Counted from the stretch's first letter, positions 8,776-18,458 are shown. The stretch: DNA of 64,000 bases from Shimia sp. R10_1 (GCF_017744095.1 NZ_JAGHQX010000005.1:1-64000), one strand, 5' to 3'. Made by a program: numbers and translations. The notes: generated by a model from the letters alone, not told the origin.

Positions 8776-9741
8776 GTGGGCAGTGTGCTGACACGGAATG
8801 TTCTGATAAAATGGGCGCCATTGATCGTCCTGATCGTACTGGTGCTGTTTTTTGCGGCAATGGAGCCGCGCTTCTTTTCGCTGCGCAACTTTGCCAGGAT
8901 CGGGATTTCGTCTGCACCTGCGCTCATGGTGGCGATTGGCGTAACTTTCATCATCATAATGGGGTCGATTGACCTGTCGATGGAGGGCACTGTTTCCGTT
9001 TGTGCGGTGGTGTTTGCCTTTGCGTTCATCGCCATGGGCGGGACATTGGCCTCGTTTGCCTGGTTGGCCCTGCCGCTTGCCTTGTTGGTGGGGGCGGTTG
9101 TCGGCCTGGTGAATGGGATGGTGCACGTCTGGTTGAAGATTCCCTCTTTCATGGCGTCGCTTGCGATGGGCTTTGTCGGCACCGGTTTTGCGTTGCTTTT
9201 GACGGGAGGGGATCGCGTCAGAGTGCAGGATGAGCTGTTCCGCTCACTGCTCACGGAGCGTTGGTTTGGCTTTCCAATCATGTGCTATGTCGCTCTGCTC
9301 TTCCTGCTGATCGGCTGGTTCATTCAGACCCGCACAACACTGGGCCGGAACTTCTACGCTGTTGGAGGAGGCGAAGAGTTGGCGCACGCCTCTGGTCTGA
9401 ATGTGAACCGGGTGCGCATTCTGGGCTTTATGCTGGCGGGTGTCTTCTACGCTGTGGGGGCGTTGCTGGCAGTGGGTCGGATTGGTATCGCGGAAACCGC
9501 GACAGGCTCCAACTTCATGTTTGTTTCGATCACCTCAGTTGTGGTCGGGGGCACAGCACTTTGGGGCGGCATCGGTGGGGTGTGGAACACGCTGATCGGT
9601 GTGCTCATCGTGAACGTCATCAACAATGGAATGGTGGTGATTGGCCTGCCCGGATACGTCCAGGATGGCGTGCTGGGCCTGCTGGTTATCCTCGCGGTCG
9701 TGTTGTCCACCGACCGTAAGTCCGTCACCTTCGTGAAATAG
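8776..9741 (+). CDS. Sugar ABC transporter permease (CUT2, RbsC-like), first of two
   Basis: This 321-residue hydrophobic protein has about eight to ten membrane segments and the RbsC-like sequences IIIMGSIDLSMEG and SITSVVVGGTALWGGIGGVWNTLIG. I chose GTG 8776 (MGSVLTRN) because GGAG lies 9 bp upstream and it gives the same length as the second permease (321 residues). The frame remains open to 8710 but has no ribosome binding site there. It forms the membrane channel with the permease at 11271-12236. Confidence 0.85.
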   Translation: MGSVLTRNVLIKWAPLIVLIVLVLFFAAMEPRFFSLRNFARIGISSAPALMVAIGVTFIIIMGSIDLSMEGTVSVCAVVFAFAFIAMGGTLASFAWLALPLALLVGAVVGLVNGMVHVWLKIPSFMASLAMGFVGTGFALLLTGGDRVRVQDELFRSLLTERWFGFPIMCYVALLFLLIGWFIQTRTTLGRNFYAVGGGEELAHASGLNVNRVRILGFMLAGVFYAVGALLAVGRIGIAETATGSNFMFVSITSVVVGGTALWGGIGGVWNTLIGVLIVNVINNGMVVIGLPGYVQDGVLGLLVILAVVLSTDRKSVTFVK

Positions 9742-9751
9742 GGGCCGGGAT

Positions 9752-11260
9752 ATGTACGAGCTTCAAAAAGTAGACAAGATCTTCCCTGGCGTGCATGCGC
9801 TCAAGGCGGTGGATTTTAAGATCGGGCGGGGCGAGATCGTCGGTCTGGTTGGGGAAAACGGCGCGGGCAAATCAACCTTGATGAAGGTGATCTATGGTGC
9901 CTATCAGCCTGATGGCGGTGATATCACCATCGACGGAACCAAAGTGCGCTTTCAAAATCCACGTCAGGCCATGGATCATGGTATTGGCATGGTGTTTCAA
10001 GAGCAGTCCCTGATCACCAATCTCACTGTGATGGAGAACATTTATCTGGGCTTTGAGCAGCAGTTTGTCAGCTTTGGCGTGATCAACTGGAAGGCCATGG
10101 CTGCAGCGGCGCGCCAACAGCTTGAAAAGGTGAAGCTGGATATTGATCCAGCAACCATCACTTCTGAGCTTTCATTCGCGCAACGCCAGTTGGTTGAACT
10201 TGCCAAAGTGTTGACCTTGGAAGAGCGCATTGATGGCGATCTGGTCATCTTGCTGGATGAGCCAACTTCAGTGCTGGCCAAGGAAGAGGTGGAACTGCTG
10301 TTCAGCCTCGTGCGTGAACTGACCAAACGGGCGTCGTTCATCTTTGTCAGCCACCGTATGGATGAGGTGCTGGATCTGTCTGACCGCATTTATGTGATGA
10401 AAGACGGCGAAGTGGTGGATGTGGTCACCCATGATGAGGCTGACGTCGATGCGATCCAGCATAAGATGGTCGGGCGCGACGTAGACAAGGAATACTACCG
10501 CGAGCAAAAACAAAAGCCCTATAAGGCTGACGCGCAGCCGCTGGTTTCCTTCAAGAATGTTTCACTGGAGCGGAAATACAGCGATATCTCGTTTGATCTG
10601 CATCCGGGCGAAGTGCTTTGTCTGGTGGGGACAGAAGGCTCTGGCCGCGAAGCCATTCTGAGAACTATTTTTGGCCTCGAAACACCGACGGAGGGGCAGG
10701 TTGCGCTGAAAGGCAGCGAAATAACCTCTTTCACGGCTAAGTCTGGCGTTGTGAATGGCGTTGGCTATATCCCGCGTGAACGCAAGATCGAGGGCATCGT
10801 TGCGGGCATGAACGTTTATGAAAACATGACCCTCAGCCAGATGGGTAACTATTCCAAATCAGGTGTCTTGAGCATCGGTGAGGAAAAAGCGCTTGCCCGA
10901 AAGTGGATTGAGCGTTTGGCGATCAAAACCCCGGATGTCTACAAGGACTGTGGCGGCCTTTCAGGTGGCAACCAGCAGAAGGTAGTTTTGGCGAAATGGC
11001 GCTCTGCCGGATCAGACATCATTCTGCTTGATCACCCCACACGTGGCTTGGACATTGGCGCAAAAGAAGATGTCTACGACATGGTGCGCGAGATGTCTGA
11101 TGATGGCGTTGGGATCGTTTTGGTGGCGGACACGCTCGAAGAGGCCATTGGCCTCAGCCACACGATCATCGTGCTCAAAGACGGTGAGGCACAGAAACGT
11201 TTTGAGTGCAGCCCAGGAGACAAGCCGTCGCTCTATGACCTTGTCCACCACATGATCTGA
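9752..11260 (+). CDS. Sugar ABC transporter ATP-binding protein (CUT2, RbsA/MglA-like)
   Basis: This 502-residue protein has two fused ATPase domains. The first has Walker A GENGAGKST and Walker B VILLDEPTS. The second has a degenerate P-loop (GTEGSGREA), an intact signature LSGGNQQKVVLAKW and a Walker B region reading IILLDHPTRG, so the usual catalytic Glu is replaced by His in the second domain. Degeneracy of one site is normal for this family. It starts 10 bp after the first permease and ends 10 bp before the second. Confidence 0.9.
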   Translation: MYELQKVDKIFPGVHALKAVDFKIGRGEIVGLVGENGAGKSTLMKVIYGAYQPDGGDITIDGTKVRFQNPRQAMDHGIGMVFQEQSLITNLTVMENIYLGFEQQFVSFGVINWKAMAAAARQQLEKVKLDIDPATITSELSFAQRQLVELAKVLTLEERIDGDLVILLDEPTSVLAKEEVELLFSLVRELTKRASFIFVSHRMDEVLDLSDRIYVMKDGEVVDVVTHDEADVDAIQHKMVGRDVDKEYYREQKQKPYKADAQPLVSFKNVSLERKYSDISFDLHPGEVLCLVGTEGSGREAILRTIFGLETPTEGQVALKGSEITSFTAKSGVVNGVGYIPRERKIEGIVAGMNVYENMTLSQMGNYSKSGVLSIGEEKALARKWIERLAIKTPDVYKDCGGLSGGNQQKVVLAKWRSAGSDIILLDHPTRGLDIGAKEDVYDMVREMSDDGVGIVLVADTLEEAIGLSHTIIVLKDGEAQKRFECSPGDKPSLYDLVHHMI

Positions 11261-11270
11261 GGATTTAAAG

Positions 11271-12236
11271 ATGACTTCCAAGACGATGACAGCTGTCAAC
11301 TTTGCGCGGATCAAACCGCATCTCCCCTGGATCACCCTGCTGGCGCTTGTGCTGATTGTGGGGATCGCCGATACCAATTTCTTGCGACCCGTAAATCTTG
11401 TGTCGATGGCTGCGGATATTGTGCCGCTGTTCATTATGGCGCTGGGCATGACCTTTGCGATTTACATCGGTGGCATTGATCTGTCGGCGCAATCGATTGC
11501 CAATATGACCACAGTGATCGCCACGCTTGCGTTGCCGAGCTACGGCATTGGCGCGGCGCTGATCTGTATTTTGGCCGGTTTGGCGATGGGCGCGGTCTCT
11601 GGCTATGTGACCACCAAGCTTCTTGTGCCGTCGTTTATTTCTACGCTGGCCGTGGGCGGCGTGGCCTTTTCGGCGGCGCAGTATATGTCCGGTCAGCGGG
11701 CCTTGTTCATGGATGCGACGATGCGTGACAGCACGTTTGGCTGGATGACGGGCGTGACTGCCGGCATTCCCCATGAGATTTTCATTGGTGGCGCGCTTGT
11801 CTTGGGCACATGGTTTCTGCAGTCTCGCACAACTTTTGGCCGCGCCTTGAAAGCTGTGGGCGCAGGTGAGCCTGCGGCGGTGGCCTCCGGATTGAATGTG
11901 ACCCGTATCAAGATCATGGCCTTTGCGCTCTCTGCCGGGTTGGCCGCGATTGCGGGGCTGTTGTTTTCTGTCAAACTGTCTGGTGGCTCGCCAACGCTTG
12001 CCAATGGATTTTTGCTGCCGGCCATTGTGGCGGTCTTGGTCGGAGGCACTCCTCTGACTGGGGGTGTGGGCGGTGTGATCAACACGTTGATTGGCACGCT
12101 GATTGTGGCAGTGATCCGGTCCTCCATGCTCTACTTTGAGGTTGATGCCACCAAACAGCAGATGGTGTTTGGCCTGATCCTGATTGCGGCCATTGCTCTC
12201 ACCATCGACCGCACCAAGTTGCGAGTGGTCAAATGA
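11271..12236 (+). CDS. Sugar ABC transporter permease (CUT2), second of two
   Basis: This 321-residue membrane protein has IYIGGIDLSAQS in the RbsC substrate-channel region and VAVLVGGTPLTGGVGGVINTLIG near the C-terminus. It has the same length as the first permease, suggesting a heterodimeric channel. Its stop overlaps the start of the following alcohol dehydrogenase gene (ATGA at 12233), so uptake and the first oxidation are probably translated together. Confidence 0.88.
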   Translation: MTSKTMTAVNFARIKPHLPWITLLALVLIVGIADTNFLRPVNLVSMAADIVPLFIMALGMTFAIYIGGIDLSAQSIANMTTVIATLALPSYGIGAALICILAGLAMGAVSGYVTTKLLVPSFISTLAVGGVAFSAAQYMSGQRALFMDATMRDSTFGWMTGVTAGIPHEIFIGGALVLGTWFLQSRTTFGRALKAVGAGEPAAVASGLNVTRIKIMAFALSAGLAAIAGLLFSVKLSGGSPTLANGFLLPAIVAVLVGGTPLTGGVGGVINTLIGTLIVAVIRSSMLYFEVDATKQQMVFGLILIAAIALTIDRTKLRVVK

Positions 12237-13276
12237 CGGACGTGGCGTGCAACACGATGCGCGCCGCCGTCCTTACGGCGCCCGGCACCTTTGAACTTAG
12301 AGAGGTGCCGCGGCCCCTGGCGGGGCGCGATGAGGTGCTCATAAAGATCAGCCGTGTCGGGATCTGTGGCACGGATTTTCATATTTTCAATGGTCACTAC
12401 GCCGCAGAAAACCTGCCGATGATCCCCGGGCATGAATTCACAGGTGAGGTTGCGGAATTGGGCGAGGGCGTGCGCGACCTCACTGTCGGGCAGCCTGTCG
12501 TGGTGGATATGAACATTGGTTGCGGTCGGTGTTTCTGGTGTCGGCGCAACGAGATCCTGAACTGCCCAGACATGCAGCAAATGGGCATCACAATGGATGG
12601 TGCTTTTTCTGAGTATCTCGCTGTGCCTGCACGGCTTGTGATCCCCGCTCCATCTGACATTCCGTCCGAAGTGCTGGCGCTGACGGAGCCTTTGGCCTGT
12701 GTCGTGCGCTGCGCGCGTAAGGCGAACATCACCTTTGGTCAGTCGGTGGTTGTACTTGGGGCAGGACCGATTGGTAACCTGCATGTGCAGCTTCTGCGCA
12801 CGATTGGCGCAGCGCCAATCATTGTGGCGGATCTGTCTGAAGAGCGCGTGCAGATGGCGTTGGATGTGGGCGCAGATTTTGGCGTGACGGACCCGGATGC
12901 GCTGGAGTCTCTGGTGCGTGACAAAACGGCGGGACGTGGCGCGGATGTGGTGATTGAAAGTGTGGGTTTACCGGCACGGTATCGCCAAGCCACGCAGCTG
13001 ATCCGAAAAGGCGGGCATATCGCGGCCTTCGGCATCACCGGCGCAGAGGAAGCGCTGGACCTGAACATCGTGGAAACGATCCTGCAGGAAAATTCCATCA
13101 AGGGATCGGTCGCCGGCATGGGGCAGGACATGCACGATGCGCTGACCCTGCTTGCTCATGCGCGCATCAAAACGGACCGGTTTACAGCCGCGTCTTTTGA
13201 TTTGGAGGAGATCCAGCAGGCGTTTGACACCTTGTCGGAACGCCCGGGGGATCTAAAGACGCAAATTGTAATCTGA
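12233..13276 (+). CDS. Zinc-dependent alcohol dehydrogenase (medium-chain, sorbitol/threonine dehydrogenase-like)
   Basis: This 347-residue MDR protein shows catalytic zinc residues in GICGTDFH and PGHEFTGEV, the four-cysteine structural zinc lobe from CGRCFWC to NCPDM, and the NAD-binding motif VLGAGPIGNL. It oxidises a secondary alcohol, probably of the imported polyol or a breakdown product, in the cytoplasm. It overlaps the permease gene by 4 bp. The next start at 12257 (MRAAVLTAPG) is an alternative N-terminus. Confidence 0.88.
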   Translation: MTDVACNTMRAAVLTAPGTFELREVPRPLAGRDEVLIKISRVGICGTDFHIFNGHYAAENLPMIPGHEFTGEVAELGEGVRDLTVGQPVVVDMNIGCGRCFWCRRNEILNCPDMQQMGITMDGAFSEYLAVPARLVIPAPSDIPSEVLALTEPLACVVRCARKANITFGQSVVVLGAGPIGNLHVQLLRTIGAAPIIVADLSEERVQMALDVGADFGVTDPDALESLVRDKTAGRGADVVIESVGLPARYRQATQLIRKGGHIAAFGITGAEEALDLNIVETILQENSIKGSVAGMGQDMHDALTLLAHARIKTDRFTAASFDLEEIQQAFDTLSERPGDLKTQIVI

Positions 13277-13298
13277 TCGAAGAGTCTGGGAGGACCAA

Positions 13299-13868
13299 AT
13301 GGGAAAGATCCTGATCATTTACGACAGCGAGAGCGACCGCAAATTCACCGCCTCAATGGTGCCGCTTGTGGAGGAGGGCATCAAACGTGTCGAGGGGATG
13401 GAGGTGCGTGTGCGCCATGTGGATGAGGCTGAAACAGAAGATGTATTTTGGGCCGACGGCATTGCGATTGGCTGCCCCACACATTTCGCGGGTATTTCCT
13501 GGAAAATGAAAAAATGGTGGGACACGCGGGTGGCGGACATCTGGTTCAAGACGGATGGTAAATTCGCGGTGCCTTTCACATCTGGCGGCTCGCTTGGTGG
13601 CGGTGGCGAATTGACCTGCAATGCGCTCAGCCTGATGATGATGAACATGGGCTATTTCGTTTTTGGGATCACCGATTATGTCGCCAAGAAAGAGAGCCTG
13701 CACTATGGCGCGGTTGTAGCCGGGGAACCCCGTGCCGATCATGCCAAAGAGGCCTGCCGTCGTGCGGGGCAACGATTGGCGGAGTGGGTTGGATACTACA
13801 TGGATGGGCGCAAAGAGCTGCATCCGCTTGAGGCCAAATATCAACGTTTCTGGGAGCTTGCTGACTGA
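13299..13868 (+). CDS. Flavodoxin family protein, NAD(P)H:quinone oxidoreductase (WrbA-like)
   Basis: This 189-residue protein begins with the flavodoxin-like strand KILIIYDSES and has GIAIGCPTHFAGISWKMK and a Gly-rich FTSGGSLGGGGE, typical of FMN-binding WrbA-type reductases. It would reduce quinones or supply reduced flavin; beside a small monooxygenase gene it may handle a quinone-like intermediate. It has a GGGAGG site and overlaps the next gene by one base. Confidence 0.8.
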   Translation: MGKILIIYDSESDRKFTASMVPLVEEGIKRVEGMEVRVRHVDEAETEDVFWADGIAIGCPTHFAGISWKMKKWWDTRVADIWFKTDGKFAVPFTSGGSLGGGGELTCNALSLMMMNMGYFVFGITDYVAKKESLHYGAVVAGEPRADHAKEACRRAGQRLAEWVGYYMDGRKELHPLEAKYQRFWELAD

Positions 13869-14167
13869 TGACAAAAGTACGTCTTTTGGTGGAACTGGAT
13901 GTGAAACCTGATCTTTCCGATGAGTTTGTGGCAATGTTTCGGGAGGAATTCATCGCCCGCTCGCGCACTGAAAAAGGGTGTGAGCAATACGAGCTTTGGC
14001 GTGACAGCACGTCGTCGAGCAAGATGACGATTGTTGAGGTCTGGAGCACGCAAGAAGATTTAGACACCCATCTCTCTCAAGACTGGTTCGCGATTTGGGG
14101 CCCCAAATTGGAAGCGATGCAGGCGACACCACTGGTTGTGCGCACGCTTTCCTCTATTGATGACTAA
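13868..14167 (+). CDS. Antibiotic biosynthesis monooxygenase (ABM) domain protein
   Basis: This 99-residue ferredoxin-like alpha/beta barrel protein has VELDVKPDLSDEFVAMF, then SRTEKGCEQYELWRD and VEVWSTQEDLDTHL, matching the ABM family. Members are cofactor-free monooxygenases, haem degraders or isomerase-like helpers. Translation is coupled to the flavodoxin-like gene (TGATG overlap). Activity cannot be assigned. Confidence 0.82.
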   Translation: MTKVRLLVELDVKPDLSDEFVAMFREEFIARSRTEKGCEQYELWRDSTSSSKMTIVEVWSTQEDLDTHLSQDWFAIWGPKLEAMQATPLVVRTLSSIDD

Positions 14168-14217
14168 CACCTGACGTCCGGCCACCGTTTCTGGACGCTC
14201 TACAGACTGAGGACACT

Positions 14218-15720
14218 ATGGACAATTCCAACTCAATCCTGACGCCACCAAGCGCACCGCGCGACTTTGGCTTTTTTCTTGATGGCGCAGTTGTGCCAGC
14301 GGGCGAGCGAGATGTTTTTGAACGCAGCTCACCGGGACACGGTGTGCCAGTATCGCGCGTTCCGCGTTGTAGCGAAGCGGATTTGAACGCCGCGGTTGCC
14401 TCTGCGCGCAAAGCGTTTGATGATCGCCGCTGGGCCGGTCTGTCAGGGGCGGATCGTGCGGCTGTTCTGTTGAAAGCCGCCGAGTTGGTCCGCGCACGTG
14501 CTGAGGAAATCGCCTATTGGGAAACGCTCGAAAACGGCAAGCCGATTTCTCAGGCCCGCGCCGAGGTTGGTGGCTGCATCGGCATGTTCGAGTTTGCGGC
14601 AGGTCTTGCACGCGGGCTGCATGGGGACAGCTTCAACAACTCTGGTGATGGCGCGATGGGCATTGTGACCCGCGAGCCTATCGGGGTTGTTGGACTGATC
14701 ACGCCATGGAATTTCCCATTCCTGATTTTGTGTGAGCGCGTGCCTTACATCCTCGCGTCTGGCTGTACCATCGTGGCCAAGCCTTCTGAGGTGACGGCGG
14801 TGACCACCCTGATGCTGGCGGAAATCATGTCTGAGGCTGGTCTGCCGGATGGGGTGTTCAATGTGGTCACTGGTTCTGGCAGTGTGATTGGCCAAAAACT
14901 GGCAGAGCATATGGATGTGGATATGCTGTCTTTTACAGGGTCGACTGCTGTGGGGCGCTCTGTTGTGGAAGCCTCTGGCAAGAGCAATTTCAAGAAGCTG
15001 GGCCTCGAACTTGGCGGCAAAAACCCGCAGATTGTTTTTGCCGATGCGGATCTGGATGATGCGGCAGATGGTGTAGCCTTTGGCATCGCGTTTAACACAG
15101 GCCAGTGCTGTGTGTCTGGCTCGCGCCTGTTGGTCGAGCGGTCGGTGGCAGATGAGTTTGCTCAGAAAGTGGCTGACAAGCTGCGCAAAGTGCGCGTTGG
15201 TGATCCGCTGGATGAGACCACGCAGGCCGGGGCCATCACGACGGATGCGCAAAATCGCACCATTCTGTCCTATATCGCGAAAGGTCAGGAAGAGGGCGCA
15301 ACGCTGGTTTCCGGCGGTGGCACACCAGAGATTTCTGGGGGTCAGTACATAGAGCCGACAGTGTTCACCAATGTCACCCAAGACATGGCGATCGCGAGCG
15401 AAGAGATCTTTGGCCCGGTGCTTTGTGTGATGCCTTTTGACGACATCGAGGACGCCATCGCGATTGCAAACGACACAGAATATGGTTTGGCTGCAAGCGT
15501 ATGGAGCAAAAACATCGACAAAGCGATGACGGTTTCGCGCCGCGTACAGGCCGGGCGTTTCTGGGTGAACACCACATTGGCCGGTGGCCCGGAACTGCCA
15601 ATTGGTGGTTTTAAAGCCTCTGGTTGGGGCCGCGAAGCGGGGATGCATGGCGTAGAAGAATACACGCAGCTGAAATCGATCCATATTGAGTTTGGCAAGC
15701 GCAGCCATTGGATCGAATGA
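14218..15720 (+). CDS. Aldehyde dehydrogenase family protein
   Basis: This 500-residue NAD(P)-dependent aldehyde dehydrogenase has ITPWNFPF, the general-base Glu in LGLELGGKNP, the nucleophilic Cys in NTGQCCVSGSR and EEIFGPVLCV. It resembles betaine aldehyde dehydrogenase-like enzymes. It follows the alcohol dehydrogenase group and could convert the resulting aldehyde to an acid for CoA activation by the CoA-transferase at 18577. GAGG precedes the ATG. Confidence 0.9.
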   Translation: MDNSNSILTPPSAPRDFGFFLDGAVVPAGERDVFERSSPGHGVPVSRVPRCSEADLNAAVASARKAFDDRRWAGLSGADRAAVLLKAAELVRARAEEIAYWETLENGKPISQARAEVGGCIGMFEFAAGLARGLHGDSFNNSGDGAMGIVTREPIGVVGLITPWNFPFLILCERVPYILASGCTIVAKPSEVTAVTTLMLAEIMSEAGLPDGVFNVVTGSGSVIGQKLAEHMDVDMLSFTGSTAVGRSVVEASGKSNFKKLGLELGGKNPQIVFADADLDDAADGVAFGIAFNTGQCCVSGSRLLVERSVADEFAQKVADKLRKVRVGDPLDETTQAGAITTDAQNRTILSYIAKGQEEGATLVSGGGTPEISGGQYIEPTVFTNVTQDMAIASEEIFGPVLCVMPFDDIEDAIAIANDTEYGLAASVWSKNIDKAMTVSRRVQAGRFWVNTTLAGGPELPIGGFKASGWGREAGMHGVEEYTQLKSIHIEFGKRSHWIE

Positions 15721-15817
15721 TCGCTAACGGCGGTATGTGATCTTTGCATAAACATGGCATCTCGCCGCGCGTTTGTGCGGCGAGATGAAAGAAAAAAGAC
15801 GGCAAATGGGGGCCACG

Positions 15818-17419
15818 ATGGCACAAGTTGGATATGACTACGTGATCGTTGGGGGCGGTTCGGCAGGCTGTGTGCTGGCCAACCGACTGAGTGAAGACAG
15901 TGCGGTGCGTGTTCTGCTGCTTGAGGCGGGCGGCAAAGACAATCATCCGCTGATCCATATGCCCGTAGGGTTTGCCAAAATGACTGATGGCCCGCATACG
16001 TGGGGGTTCAATACGGTGCCGCAGGTGCATGCGAACAACCGCGAAATCCCCTATGCGCAAGCGCGCGTGATCGGCGGCGGCAGCTCGATCAATGCAGAGG
16101 TTTTTACCCGCGGCCACCCGGTGGATTATGATCGCTGGGCCAATGACGAGGGATGTGACGGCTGGTCGTTTGATGAGATCAAAAAGTACTTCATCCGATC
16201 AGAACGCAACGCCATCTTGTCTGGGGATTGGCATGGCACCGAGGGGCCTCTGGGAGTGTCAAACATCAACGCGCCGCAGGAAATGACCCGTGCCTTTGTG
16301 CGGTCTGCGCAGGAAGCGGGGTTGCCCTATAACCCAGATTTCAATGGCCCAGTGCAAGAAGGTGCAGGCGTCTATCAGGCGACGATCTGGAACAATAAGC
16401 GTTGCTCGGCAGCTGTTGGCTATCTCAAACCCGTTCTTGGGCGCGCCAATCTGACCGTCGAAACCGGTTGTCAGGTGCATCGCGTAGTGATTGCCGGGTC
16501 ACGGGCAACCGGCGTTGAGTATGTCCGCAATGGTCAGAAAACTCTGGCATGTGCTGAGCAAGAGGTGCTGGTCACCTCCGGTGCCATTGGCTCACCCAAA
16601 CTGCTGCAGCTTTCAGGTATAGGCCCTGCGGATCACCTGCGCGATGTGGATGTGGACGTGGTGCATGACCTGCCTGGGGTGGGGGAAAACCTGACGGACC
16701 ATTTCGGCATTGATATTGTTGCCGAGCTGAATGGCCACCAAAGCCTCGACAAATACAGCAAGCCGCATTGGGCGCTTTGGGCGGGGATGCAGTATTACCT
16801 GTTTGGTTCCGGACCTGTGGCCTCCAACGTGGTTGAAGGTGGTGCGTTTTGGTATGGAGATAAGGCGGCTAAGGTGCCAGATCTTCAGTTCCACTTCTTG
16901 GCGGGGGCTGGGGCAGAGGCTGGAGTGCCAAGCGTGCCCAAAGGAAGCTCTGGCATTACGCTGAATTCCTACACTTTGCGCCCCAAGGCCCGCGGAACGG
17001 TGCGCTTGCGTTCCAACGATGTGGCGGACCTGCCTTTGGTGGATCCCAATTTCCTCGGCCATCCTGATGATCTTGCGATCTCGGTGGAAGGCGTCAAACA
17101 TTCAATTGAAATTTTCAACCAGCCAAGTTTGCAGAAATACATTCGCAAGATCCGTTTCCCGGATGACTCTGTCAAAACGCAGGCGGACTATGAGGCCTAC
17201 GCCCGCCAGTATGGTCGCACCTCTTATCACCCGACCTGTACCTGCAAGATGGGTGTTGATGAGATGGCTGTGGTCGATCCGCAGTTGCGGGTTCATGGCA
17301 TCGATGGGTTGCGTGTGTGTGACAGCTCGGCGATGCCGAGCCTTATCGGATCCAACACCAATGCCCCGACCATCATGATGGCGGAAAAGGCAGCGGATAT
17401 GATCCGTGGAAACCACTGA
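15818..17419 (+). CDS. GMC family FAD-dependent oxidoreductase (choline dehydrogenase-like)
   Basis: This is a 533-residue glucose-methanol-choline oxidoreductase. It has the FAD-binding motif YVIVGGGSAGCVLANRLSE at the start, GGGSSINAEV, the catalytic His in SYHPTCTCKMG and the second catalytic residue in SNTNAPTIMMAE. Most relatives read SYHPTGTCKMG, so the Cys after Thr is a small deviation. I chose ATG 15818 (MAQVGYDY); in-frame starts at 15785 and 15806 are possible. It oxidises an alcohol or sugar hydroxyl. It ends the importer operon and is followed by a terminator. Confidence 0.88.
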   Translation: MAQVGYDYVIVGGGSAGCVLANRLSEDSAVRVLLLEAGGKDNHPLIHMPVGFAKMTDGPHTWGFNTVPQVHANNREIPYAQARVIGGGSSINAEVFTRGHPVDYDRWANDEGCDGWSFDEIKKYFIRSERNAILSGDWHGTEGPLGVSNINAPQEMTRAFVRSAQEAGLPYNPDFNGPVQEGAGVYQATIWNNKRCSAAVGYLKPVLGRANLTVETGCQVHRVVIAGSRATGVEYVRNGQKTLACAEQEVLVTSGAIGSPKLLQLSGIGPADHLRDVDVDVVHDLPGVGENLTDHFGIDIVAELNGHQSLDKYSKPHWALWAGMQYYLFGSGPVASNVVEGGAFWYGDKAAKVPDLQFHFLAGAGAEAGVPSVPKGSSGITLNSYTLRPKARGTVRLRSNDVADLPLVDPNFLGHPDDLAISVEGVKHSIEIFNQPSLQKYIRKIRFPDDSVKTQADYEAYARQYGRTSYHPTCTCKMGVDEMAVVDPQLRVHGIDGLRVCDSSAMPSLIGSNTNAPTIMMAEKAADMIRGNH

Positions 17420-17459
17420 AATCTGAGCGCTTTGCCGCGACGGCATGCAAAAAAATAAG

Positions 17460-17493
17460 AAAGGCGGTGCAGCAAAGCTGCATCGCCTTTTTG
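17460..17493 (+). terminator. Rho-independent terminator after the importer/GMC operon
   Basis: The stem AAGGCGGTGCAGC / GCTGCATCGCCTT has an AAA loop and is followed by TTTTT. It lies 40 bp after the GMC oxidoreductase stop and closes the operon that starts at 7538. Confidence 0.9.
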
Positions 17494-17518
17494 CTGTTCA
17501 GAGGGGCCTGAACGCATT

Positions 17519-17546
17519 CAAAAAAGGCCCGCCACATTGGCGAGCC
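17519..17546 (-). terminator. Rho-independent terminator for the minus-strand aldo/keto reductase
   Basis: Read on the minus strand, AGGCTCGCCA and TGGCGGGCCT form a stem with one mismatch, followed by six T residues. It lies about 70 bp past the stop of the gene at 17614-18432, back to back with the plus-strand terminator. Confidence 0.75.
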
Positions 17547-17613
17547 TCACGTTTTGATTTTTTCCTGATCGCTGTGTGCCGCCTGAAAGGGCGACACTTG
17601 CCTTAGGGCAGGC

Positions 17614-18432
17614 TTAGTCCCAGTCTGGCGCCCAAGGTACGAGATCAGATGTCACAATGCGGAAACCTGTCTGGGTCATGGCATCAATGCGCGCCATATC
17701 GATGTTGGACAGCGTGAAATCCATCACGTCAAAATTGGCTTCGATATTTGCACGTTTGGTCGACATTGTGTTGATCGACACGCCCTTCTGCAGGATCCAG
17801 CGCAGCACGACCTGTGCGGCGGATTTTTGGTAGGCGGCTCCGATCTCCGCAAAGATCGCATGTTTGAAAACCTCTCCACGCGCCACTGAACAGTATGACG
17901 ATAGGGGGATTCCGGTCTCACTCGCAGCGGCGAGCAGAATGTCCTGATTGAGCAACGGGTGAAACTCGACCTGATTGGTGACGATCGGCGTCTCAATGAT
18001 CTGAGTCGCATCTCGCATCATTTTGGCGGTGTAGTTGGAAACACCAATGTTGCGCGCAAGCCCTGCCTCATGGGCTTTTTCCAGAAGCTTAAGTGACGGA
18101 GCGATGTCGCCATCCGCAGGGGGCCAATGGAGCAGCAGCACATCCACATAGTCCAGTTGCAGCTTTTTCAGGCTCTCTTCTACGGATAGCAAAAAGGCCT
18201 CTGCGGTGAAATTGTCTGGATGCACTTTGGTGGTGATGCAAATCTCATCGCGTTTGAAACCCAATTCGGCAAGCGCTGATCCGGTTTCTTCTTCGTTTCC
18301 ATACATTTGCGCGGTGTCAAATGAGCGATACCCAACTTCCGCAGCATGTACCATCGCGTTGCGCAGTTCTTCTCCTGTGAGTGGAAATGTGCCAAACGTG
18401 CGCTGATTGGTTCCTTGAAAATAGATATTCAT
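17614..18432 (-). CDS. Aldo/keto reductase (2,5-diketogluconate reductase-like)
   Basis: This 272-residue AKR has the tetrad Asp/Tyr in SFDTAQMYGNEEE, Lys in CITTKVHPDNF and His in DVLLLHWPP, then GVSNYTAKMM and NQVEFHPLLNQ. It belongs to the DkgA/B-like branch, different from the two L-fucose-dehydrogenase-type AKRs in this window. It reduces keto or aldehyde groups with NADPH. Operator copy 4 lies 27 bp upstream of its start, linking it to the same putative regulon. Confidence 0.87.
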   Translation of the reverse strand: MNIYFQGTNQRTFGTFPLTGEELRNAMVHAAEVGYRSFDTAQMYGNEEETGSALAELGFKRDEICITTKVHPDNFTAEAFLLSVEESLKKLQLDYVDVLLLHWPPADGDIAPSLKLLEKAHEAGLARNIGVSNYTAKMMRDATQIIETPIVTNQVEFHPLLNQDILLAAASETGIPLSSYCSVARGEVFKHAIFAEIGAAYQKSAAQVVLRWILQKGVSINTMSTKRANIEANFDVMDFTLSNIDMARIDAMTQTGFRIVTSDLVPWAPDWD

Positions 18433-18458
18433 GAAGGGCCTCCCTAACAGATTTGCAA

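Noticed and set aside
14443-15708. 421-codon minus-strand open frame
   Set aside because: It is fully antisense to the aldehyde dehydrogenase at 14218-15720 and has a composition typical of shadow frames in GC-rich DNA (His-, Arg- and Cys-rich).
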